From assembly GCA_004552115.1 (NCBI GenBank), contig SFPH01000164.1, positions 1-5,919 on the forward strand: DNA of 5,919 bases, in the 5' to 3' direction. The translations under genes and the position numbers were made by a program. The notes under the pieces are model-generated. The model saw only the letters and a program-made list of their open reading frames with translations, ran no database searches and was not told the origin of the DNA. The DNA is from Bacteroidales bacterium (lineage in GTDB: Bacteria > Bacteroidota > Bacteroidia > Bacteroidales > UBA932). Of the stretch, positions 1 to 5,170 are shown in pieces. Every line of letters starts with the position of its first letter. Within the stretch, counting starts at the first letter, position 1.

Positions 1-480
1 ACTGATGAACATATGGGCAAGTATGTGACCATCAACGGGTTGAGCTATACCAATACCATATTCTGCCTGGTCTATGTCAATCCGGACGGCAACACCAAGC
101 TCACCTCCAACAGGATTTTCCTCGACGAGGAGAACAAGACTGCCTGGGGTGTGACTACCTGGGCGATGTCCAAGTCCAAGTTCACCGAATATCTCTATTC
201 AGGAGTTTTCGACACTGCCGACATAGGCAACGGTCCCGAGAAGGTGAAGGACCACAAGTTCGAGATAAAGCCGACCGCCTACACAGTCAGCCAGTACTTC
301 AAGATGGGCAAGACGAGCATTGCCGTAAGGACCAGCGGCTATTGCAAGTTTGCGGACAAGGAGATGTCGGAGACCATTGGCAACGGCACTTCAGTATCGT
401 TCACGGGCATTCTCACGAATTACAGGGGCGAGCCTCAGTTCACTTTGATTGATCTTGACGGAGTATCCGCCGCCAAATAA
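1..480 (+). CDS. DUF5689-like exported protein, C-terminal part (5' end outside window)
   Basis: The reading frame is open to the first base of the window: the codons before the ATG at 13 read Thr-Asp-Glu-His without a stop. The ATG at 13 is therefore probably internal and the true start lies upstream. The visible ~159 residues have a first beta-rich stretch beginning GKYVTINGLSY and a final stretch with RTSGYCKFAD, then GTSVSFTGILTNYRGEPQFTLIDLDGV. That pattern (xTGILTxYxGxxQFTLxDLxxV) is typical, from memory, of the C-terminus of Bacteroidetes DUF5689 proteins, which have OB-fold-like beta domains and are usually secreted or surface lipoproteins. No enzymatic motif is visible and the molecular function is unknown. 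It ends 11 bases before the peptidase gene, so the two are probably co-transcribed. Family assignment is moderately confident; no function is claimed. Confidence 0.7.
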   Translation, partial: TDEHMGKYVTINGLSYTNTIFCLVYVNPDGNTKLTSNRIFLDEENKTAWGVTTWAMSKSKFTEYLYSGVFDTADIGNGPEKVKDHKFEIKPTAYTVSQYFKMGKTSIAVRTSGYCKFADKEMSETIGNGTSVSFTGILTNYRGEPQFTLIDLDGVSAAK

Positions 481-491
481 TTTTATTCAAT

Positions 492-2492
492 ATGAAAAGG
501 TTTTTCATTATCCTGTCAGTTATGTGCGCAGCATCCTGCAGTGTAAACCCGTTCCTGAAGGAATGGACTGGCGAGGGCGGCATTCCGCCTTTCAGCGAAA
601 TCAAGTATTCTGATTATATCCCGGCGGTCAATGCCGGAATCGAGCAGCAGGAGGCGGAGATCCACGCAATCGTGAACAACCCTGCAGATCCGACATTCGT
701 CAATACCATTGCGGCTTACGAGCTTTCCGGCGAGATTCTCGGAAGGACGCTCGGAGTGCTCTTCAATCTGAGCGAGTCCGATGCTACTGACGAGATGATG
801 GCAGTCATCGAGGAAGTTACGCCGATTGTCACTGAGCACGAGAACAATATATTCATGAACCCGGGCTTCTTCCAGAGAGTCAAGGCCGTATATGAGTCAG
901 CCGACACTCTCGACAGGGAGGAGTATATGGTCACCAAGAAGCTTTACAACAAGTTCATCGGCAACGGAATAGCTCTCGACGAGGCTTCTCAGGCAAGGTT
1001 CAGGGAAATCAATACCAGGCTTGCCGTCCTTTCGCAGAAGTTCGGCAACAATCTCCTCGCCGAGAACAATGCCTTCAAGGAGGCTATCGGAATCCCGGTT
1101 TCCAGCTATCCTTATTTCATGACCACCTGCGAGGACAGGGCGAAGCGCGAGGCCGCCTTCAAGGCCTATTCCTCAAGGGGCAACAATGGCAATGAGAATG
1201 ACAACAAGGCCGTTCTTCTCGAAATCATGAAGCTCCGGACCGAAAAGGCCGCAATGCTCGGCTTCGATTGCTCGGCCGACTGCATACTCGAGGACAAGAT
1301 GGCTCACGACCACGCCACCGTGGATGCCTTCCTTTCCAGGATAATGGAGAAGGCTGTTGCCAAGGCCAGGGAGGAAGTGGCTGACATGCAGATATTCATG
1401 GACAAGGACGTGGAGGCCGGTCTTCTTCCTGAAGGCAGCAGGATCGAGCCTTGGGACTGGTGGTTCTATGCCGAGAAGGTGCGCAAGGCGCAGTATGCCC
1501 TCGACGAATCAGAGGTAAGCCAGTATTTCCAGCTTGACAATGTGCGCTCCGGAGTATTCCAGGCCGCAGAACGTCTCTACGGCATAAAGATAGAACCGGC
1601 AGATATTCCGGTATATCATCCTGAGGTGAAGGCCTTCAAGGTCACCGATGCAGACGGCTCGCTTCTCAGCTGGTTCATGACGGATTATCTTCCCCGCAGC
1701 ACCAAGAGGGGCGGAGCGTGGATGACCAACTTCAGGGAGCAGTATGTGGATGCCTCCGGCAATGATGTACGACCTATCGTGGTAAACGTATGCAATTTCA
1801 CCCAGCCTGGAGATTCTGTCGGCCTCCTGACCATCGACGAGGTCAGCACAGCCTTCCACGAATTCGGGCACGCATTGCACGGAATGCTCTCGAAATGCCG
1901 TTTCAAGGATGTCAGCGGCACATCCGTCGCCCGCGATTTCGTGGAGACATTCTCCCAGATCAATGAGAACTGGGCATTCCAGCCGGAAATTCTCTCCACT
2001 TACGCATATCATTACAAGACCGGAGAGGTCATCCCGGATTCTCTCGTTGCGAAAATCAACAAGGCCTCCAGGTTCAACCAGGGCTTCATGACAGCTGAGC
2101 TGACCGCCGCCTCGATTCTCGACATGAAGTGGCACGAGCTGGCCAAGGATACCGACTGGAGCAACTTCGACGTGGCCGCCTTCGAGAAGAAGGCATGTGA
2201 GGAAATGGGTCTGATAGACGAGATTATCCCCCGCTACAGGAGCACGTACTTCAACCACATCTTCAACAGCGGCTACAATGCCGGCTATTACAGCTATCTC
2301 TGGGCCGAGGTTCTGGACAAGGACGCCTTCGAGTATTGGGAGAGCAAGGGCCTTTACAACCCTAAGGTAGCCTCCAAGTTCCGCAAGACTTTCCTCGAGA
2401 AGGGCGGAAGCGAGGAGCCTATGGTTCTCTATCACGAGTTCCGCGGCTCAGACCCGGATCCTGACGCTCTGGTCAGGGCAAGGGGACTGTAG
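492..2492 (+). CDS. dcp: M3-family oligopeptidase / peptidyl-dipeptidase Dcp-like lipoprotein
   Basis: This 666-residue protein is close to the full length of Dcp-type M3 zinc peptidases (~680 residues), which cleave short oligopeptides. The N-terminus MKRFFIILSVMCAASC is a lipoprotein signal peptide with the probable lipidated cysteine at residue 16, so the enzyme should act in the envelope, unlike the largely cytoplasmic E. coli Dcp. The zinc site is intact: HEFGH at residues 456-460 (His456, His460, catalytic Glu457) and Glu485 in GTSVARDFVETFSQ, 29 residues on, the M3 spacing. The substrate-binding loop HIFNSGYNAGYYSYLW (from His589) keeps His589, Tyr595, Tyr599 and Tyr602, but the usual Gly-rich 'GGGY' reads 'NSGY'. 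The ATG at 492 is supported by the signal peptide directly behind it. The leader is A/T-rich (TTTTATTCAAT) with no Shine-Dalgarno site. It is the last gene of its operon, followed by a terminator. Exopeptidase versus endopeptidase mode cannot be decided from sequence. Confidence 0.95.
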   Translation: MKRFFIILSVMCAASCSVNPFLKEWTGEGGIPPFSEIKYSDYIPAVNAGIEQQEAEIHAIVNNPADPTFVNTIAAYELSGEILGRTLGVLFNLSESDATDEMMAVIEEVTPIVTEHENNIFMNPGFFQRVKAVYESADTLDREEYMVTKKLYNKFIGNGIALDEASQARFREINTRLAVLSQKFGNNLLAENNAFKEAIGIPVSSYPYFMTTCEDRAKREAAFKAYSSRGNNGNENDNKAVLLEIMKLRTEKAAMLGFDCSADCILEDKMAHDHATVDAFLSRIMEKAVAKAREEVADMQIFMDKDVEAGLLPEGSRIEPWDWWFYAEKVRKAQYALDESEVSQYFQLDNVRSGVFQAAERLYGIKIEPADIPVYHPEVKAFKVTDADGSLLSWFMTDYLPRSTKRGGAWMTNFREQYVDASGNDVRPIVVNVCNFTQPGDSVGLLTIDEVSTAFHEFGHALHGMLSKCRFKDVSGTSVARDFVETFSQINENWAFQPEILSTYAYHYKTGEVIPDSLVAKINKASRFNQGFMTAELTAASILDMKWHELAKDTDWSNFDVAAFEKKACEEMGLIDEIIPRYRSTYFNHIFNSGYNAGYYSYLWAEVLDKDAFEYWESKGLYNPKVASKFRKTFLEKGGSEEPMVLYHEFRGSDPDPDALVRARGL

Positions 2493-2514
2493 GATCTTCC
2501 GGATTATATGGATT

Positions 2515-2539
2515 GAGCACGCTTCGGCGTGCTTTTTTT
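2515..2539 (+). terminator. Rho-independent terminator of the peptidase operon
   Basis: A perfect 6-bp stem GCACGC / GCGTGC (2517-2522 with 2527-2532) closes a TTCG tetraloop and is followed directly by seven T residues (2533-2539). A2516-T2533 can extend the stem. It begins 22 bases after the peptidase stop codon, as expected for an intrinsic terminator on the forward strand. Confidence 0.95.
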
Positions 2540-2826
2540 ATCAACCAGGCCGACTCAACATTGTCATGACCGGGTAAGGCCGGGAGTTTCCACGGTGGAG
2601 GCGCATTATTCCGGCGGCGGTGCCGTCGTTGACATTGACCTGGAAACAACTGCAATGACATACCTCATAACCTGACACTAAATAATACATATGAAGCAAA
2701 GTAAGTTGCTGCAGGTGACCAATGTCTGATGCTGAAATTCAAGATGTTACTGATGACTAAAGCCAGATGGGGCTCAACCGAATGTCGCAACCTCAGATGA
2801 TTAACGGATAGATTCTGCAAAACCCA
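2540..2826. other. Intergenic stretch without a recognisable gene
   Basis: I see no credible gene on either strand here; the open frames are short, lack family motifs, and carry no plausible start context. The only notable feature is GACATTGACCTGG at 2631-2643. It matches 12 of 13 bases of GACATTCACCTGG in the outer arm of the palindromic element that starts at 2827, so it may be a stray arm fragment. The stretch could be eroded coding sequence, but I cannot tie it to any family. Confidence 0.5.
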
Positions 2827-2994
2827 TTCTCGTGACATTCACCTGGCCGGAGGACATGCCCCAGAAGGCCTTGTAGGGCACATTGGCCGGCCAGGTGGCA
2901 TCAAAAACCGTTCACCTGGCCGGCCAAAATTCAAAAAACTGCCTCTGGGATATCTGTAGCGGGGGTACCTCCGGCCAGGTGAATGTCTCGAGAA
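2827..2994. repeat. Nested palindromic element 1 (four alternating cores, long outer stem plus central hairpin)
   Basis: The outer inverted repeat pairs 2827-2853 with 2968-2994, 26 of 27 bases complementary, with the only mismatch at T2833/T2988. Inside it lies a second perfect 15-bp inverted repeat, 2883-2897 with 2913-2927 (TTGGCCGGCCAGGTG and its complement), with a 15-base loop containing AAAAA. The 11-base core CACCTGGCCGG thus occurs four times in alternating orientation: + at 2840-2850, - at 2887-2897, + at 2913-2923, - at 2971-2981. The left spacer holds a possible side hairpin (TGCCC 2857-2861 with GGGCA 2876-2880, around the palindrome AAGGCCTT). No T-tract follows, so it is not a simple terminator. 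No gene, transposase or flanking target duplication is visible. The structure is seen directly; what it does is unknown. Confidence 0.9.
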
Positions 2995-3065
2995 CCTCTT
3001 CCATCAGCCATCCCCTGACGCTGGATGATTACTTATTTGCATGCGGGAATCACTCCACCTTTTCG

Positions 3066-3222
3066 CCTTCGTGCAATTCATCCAGGCAGGGATACCCCTC
3101 CACAGATGTCTGTATTGGCTATACCCTGCCTAGATGTCCCGAAAATGACTACATCTAGGCAGGTCGCCCCGTCCACAATGGCTCCAGATGGTGCTTGCCT
3201 GCCTGGATGAATTGCACGAAGG
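3066..3222. repeat. Nested palindromic element 2 (same architecture, different core)
   Basis: The outer inverted repeat pairs 3066-3090 with 3198-3222, all 25 bases complementary. The inner one pairs 3125-3137 with 3151-3163, 13 of 13 (CCTGCCTAGATGT and its complement). A 12-base core CATCYAGGCAGG appears four times, alternating: + 3079-3090, - 3125-3136, + 3152-3163, - 3198-3209. The inner copies carry T where the outer copies carry C, matched in both strands of each stem. The central loop is again 15 bases between cores and contains AAAA. A small palindrome ACAGATGTCTGT (3102-3113) lies in the left spacer. The outer arms share an ATTCA-plus-core layout with the element at 2827-2994, which suggests one family. 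No protein is encoded convincingly; the arms merely read as the same peptide on both strands. Confidence 0.9.
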
Positions 3223-3235
3223 AGCACACAGGAAC

Positions 3236-3313
3236 AATTTCACGAAGGAACGATACCCAGCCTGGCGGAATTGAATGACGACATTCCGGTCAGGGTGGCA
3301 GGCAGGGGCCTGC
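3236..3313. repeat. Decayed third repeat unit adjoining the truncated adaptor gene
   Basis: Several fragments echo element 2. AATTTCACGAAGGA at 3236-3249 repeats AATTGCACGAAGGA at 3210-3223 (13 of 14), 26 bases further on. On the minus strand, 3257-3273 reads CAATTCCGCCAGGCTGG, matching 14 of 17 bases of CAATTCATCCAGGCAGG in the element 2 arm. CCTGGCGGAAT (3261-3271) forms an imperfect stem with ATTCCGGTCAGG (3283-3294). GCAGGC / GCCTGC (3298-3303 with 3308-3313) forms a short hairpin with an AGGG loop exactly at the end of the adaptor-like coding sequence. I interpret this as a diverged or partly deleted copy of the same repeat family. Confidence 0.6.
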
Positions 3314-3492
3314 TCGGATGAGAATTCTATTATGCCGGGAGCGTGGGCTTCTTCTGAATGATTGTGATCGGTGTGATCATGCGTCGCATGCTCGTGGCTA
3401 TGTCCGGTGTCCGCTCCATGGCCTCTGCTTCCGCAAGCGTTCAGTGCATACACAGCCATTGCAGCTGCCAGAATATAGGTCAATTTCTTCAT
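3307..3492 (-). pseudogene. Truncated His-rich RND/metal-efflux periplasmic adaptor lipoprotein (CusB/CzcB-like N-terminus)
   Basis: Reading leftward from the ATG at 3492, the protein begins MKKLTYILAAAMAVYALNAC, a lipoprotein signal peptide with lipobox LNAC and the lipidated cysteine at residue 20. A metal-binding-type stretch follows with nine histidines between residues 25 and 50, then GIIEFSSEQA (residues 53-62). From family knowledge, a His-rich linker followed by an 'I.FS.EQA' strand is how many Bacteroidetes RND/heavy-metal efflux adaptors begin; these normally run to several hundred residues. Here recognisable sequence stops at residue 62, at a small hairpin. The frame then runs through the repeat cluster to a TAG at 3130-3132, giving a 120-residue product whose second half is repeat-encoded. 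No hairpin, barrel-sandwich or membrane-proximal domains remain and no pump gene is adjacent. It is probably a dead remnant; a short expressed His-rich lipoprotein is the alternative. Confidence 0.7.
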
Positions 3493-3540
3493 ATTTGATG
3501 TGCAATTATTATATCCTTGCGAAATTACGAAATCCCTAAC

Positions 3541-3553
3541 GCAACCCGGTTGC
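3541..3553. promoter_or_regulatory. Palindrome in the leader of the truncated adaptor gene, possible operator
   Basis: GCAACCCGGTTGC is a perfect 6-bp inverted repeat around a single central base. It lies 49 bases upstream of the minus-strand ATG at 3492. On that strand it comes just after TTTATTTG, which misses the Bacteroidetes -7 consensus TAnnTTTG at one position. A regulator site overlapping the start of transcription would fit, but no regulator gene is visible and the promoter call is weak. Confidence 0.35.
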
Positions 3554-3634
3554 AAATAAAGTATTAAAAATTCACAACGACCAATTTAGCATATCGGCCA
3601 CCAGAAGTGTCATATTACAGTGGGCAAAAAATTA

Positions 3635-3664
3635 TTTGATTTTTATCAAAAAGTACTAAATTTG
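3635..3664 (+). promoter_or_regulatory. Bacteroidetes-type promoter of the glpT-phosphodiesterase operon
   Basis: TTTG at 3635-3638 and TAAATTTG at 3657-3664 match the Bacteroidetes primary sigma factor consensus (TTTG at -33, TAnnTTTG at -7) with 18 bases between them. Transcription would begin a few bases after 3664, giving a leader of roughly 40 bases before the ATG at 3711. The upstream bases are A/T-rich. The rest of 3493-3634 shows no other feature I can support. Confidence 0.75.
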
Positions 3665-3667
3665 CGC

Positions 3668-3706
3668 CCGATAACCACACTTGACCACACAAAAATAACT
3701 TATCGG
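3668..3706 (+). promoter_or_regulatory. Inverted repeat in the glpT leader
   Basis: CCGATAA (3668-3674) and TTATCGG (3700-3706) are perfect 7-bp complements separated by 25 bases. They span the presumed transcript leader and end four bases before the glpT start codon. This could be a weak leader hairpin or a split regulator site, but a 7-bp match with this spacing can also arise by chance. Confidence 0.25.
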
Positions 3707-3710
3707 CAAT

Positions 3711-5138
3711 ATGTCCTTTCTGGATTATTTCAAAATCAGCGGACCCTCTTCCGTAAAAGTTTCTGCTTCGGAGCAGGACAAGTGCTACAAGAGAATGCGG
3801 ATGCAGACGTTCCTGACCGTCACTTTCGGCTATGCCCTGTATTATGTCTGCCGCCTGTCAATGGGCGTGATGAAGCAGCCTCTCATTGATGCCGGACTCC
3901 TTAATGCCACCCAGCTCGGTATCATAGGCGCCTGTCTGTACTGGATGTATGCAGTGGGCAAGCTGGTAAACGGCTTCCTCACCGACTCAGCCAATGTCAA
4001 ACGCTTTATGGCCCTCGGCCTCACCATTTCCGTCGCTGCCAACCTTCTGATGGGCATTCTCGGAGCCTCCGCCGTCGGGGCCGGAATTTCATCATCGGTC
4101 ATATTCTTCAGTTTCGCGATAATGTGGGGACTCAACGGCTGGGCCCAGTCAATGGGAGCGCCATCGTCCATCGTAGCACTCTCCAGATGGTTCCCGCTGA
4201 AGGTCAGGGGCACGTACTACGGATTCTTCAGTGCCTCGCACAATATCGGAGAAGGATTGTCATTTGTCTTCGTGGGATCCATCGTGGCTGCATTCGGCTG
4301 GAAATGGGGATTCTTCGGAGCGGCCATAGCCGGCATCATCGGAATCGTCCTCATCCTGCTTTTCCTCCACGATACGCCTGAGAGCAAGGGCCTTGAGCCG
4401 ATTGAACTCCTGGCCGGGGAGAAGAGCCGTGAAGAACTGGAGGCTGACAGGGCCGCTGCAAGCAAGGCCAAGGCAGACCAGAGGGAATTCACAAGGCAGA
4501 TGCAAAGAGCAGTCATCAAGAATCCGGGTGTCTGGATTCTCGCACTCTCCTCCGCATTCATGTATATGAGCCGATATGCCATCAATGAATGGGGAACCAT
4601 CTTCCTCCAGGAAGCCAGGGGCTATGACCTGAAGGAGGCCGCCGCCATCATTGGCATAAATCCAATTTTCGGCATCATCGGAACCGTCGTTTCCGGATGG
4701 CTCTCTGACGTGCTCTTCAAGGGTGACAGGAAGTATCCGGCCTTCGTTGCAGGTGTGCTGGAATCATTGGCATTGTTCCTCTTCCTCTTCGGGGGCGACA
4801 GCAAGTGGGTCATCGTCACCTCAATGGTGCTCTTCGGTATTGCAATCGGAGTCCTTATTTCCTTCCTCGGCGGGCTTATGGCCATCGACCTTGTCCCGAG
4901 AAAGGCCACCGGGGCGGCCCTCGGCATTGTCGGCCTCGCCTCATACGCCGCCGCCGGAATCCAGAACATCATAACCGGTCTCCTTCTGGACGGCAATATC
5001 ATCGAGAAAGTCAATGCCGCCGGCGAGACGGTTCAGGTTCACGACTTCTCTTACGTAAGCTATTTCTGGATTGGCGCCGCCATCATCTCCTTCATACTTC
5101 CGGTACTGAACTGGAAGCGCAAGCAGCAAGTCATTTAA
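3711..5138 (+). CDS. glpT: OPA-family organophosphate:phosphate antiporter, GlpT-like glycerol-3-phosphate transporter
   Basis: This 475-residue, 12-segment major facilitator protein is of normal length for GlpT/UhpT-type antiporters, which exchange organic phosphate for inorganic phosphate across the inner membrane. By my alignment with E. coli GlpT from memory, key residues are kept: Arg48 (in YYVCR, like Arg45), Lys84 (like Lys80), His177 (in SASHNIGEG, like His165) and Arg288 (in YMSRYAINEW, like Arg269). The OPA signature region GLNGWAQSMGAPS (140-152) and WFPLKVRGTYYG (160-171) is present. A charged central cytoplasmic loop follows DTPESKGL (about 221-270). A polar insert of about 20 residues precedes the last helix (about residues 428-447). 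The ATG at 3711 follows a Bacteroidetes promoter and an A-rich leader. The phosphodiesterase gene 32 bases downstream favours glycerol 3-phosphate as substrate over hexose phosphate. A UhpC-like sensor role is less likely without a kinase nearby. Confidence 0.88.
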   Translation: MSFLDYFKISGPSSVKVSASEQDKCYKRMRMQTFLTVTFGYALYYVCRLSMGVMKQPLIDAGLLNATQLGIIGACLYWMYAVGKLVNGFLTDSANVKRFMALGLTISVAANLLMGILGASAVGAGISSSVIFFSFAIMWGLNGWAQSMGAPSSIVALSRWFPLKVRGTYYGFFSASHNIGEGLSFVFVGSIVAAFGWKWGFFGAAIAGIIGIVLILLFLHDTPESKGLEPIELLAGEKSREELEADRAAASKAKADQREFTRQMQRAVIKNPGVWILALSSAFMYMSRYAINEWGTIFLQEARGYDLKEAAAIIGINPIFGIIGTVVSGWLSDVLFKGDRKYPAFVAGVLESLALFLFLFGGDSKWVIVTSMVLFGIAIGVLISFLGGLMAIDLVPRKATGAALGIVGLASYAAAGIQNIITGLLLDGNIIEKVNAAGETVQVHDFSYVSYFWIGAAIISFILPVLNWKRKQQVI

Positions 5139-5170
5139 TTGCGCGGTAAATAATTAAAACTCAAAATACT

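Noticed and set aside
13..480. Complete small gene starting at the ATG at position 13
   Set aside because: The frame is open to base 1, no signal peptide follows that ATG, and the visible sequence resembles only the C-terminal part of DUF5689-type proteins.
1509..2435. Long open frame (308 codons) on the minus strand opposite the M3 peptidase gene
   Set aside because: It lies wholly antisense to a gene with clear catalytic motifs and its product matches no family I know. GC-rich codon use readily creates such antisense frames.
2827..2994. Intrinsic terminator function for element 1
   Set aside because: No T-tract follows either arm, and the peptidase operon already has a strong terminator at 2515-2539.
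2883..3158. 91-codon forward open frame running through both palindromic elements
   Set aside because: It begins at a TTG inside an inverted-repeat arm, has no leader signal, and its residues simply translate repeat sequence.
2827..3222. CRISPR array or integron attC sites
   Set aside because: The repeats alternate in orientation instead of repeating directly with unique spacers. The arms lack the GTTRRRY / RYYYAAC ends and bulged-base pattern of attC sites.
3620..3889. 89-codon forward frame overlapping the glpT promoter and start
   Set aside because: It overlaps the promoter and the start of glpT in another frame and shows no family features.
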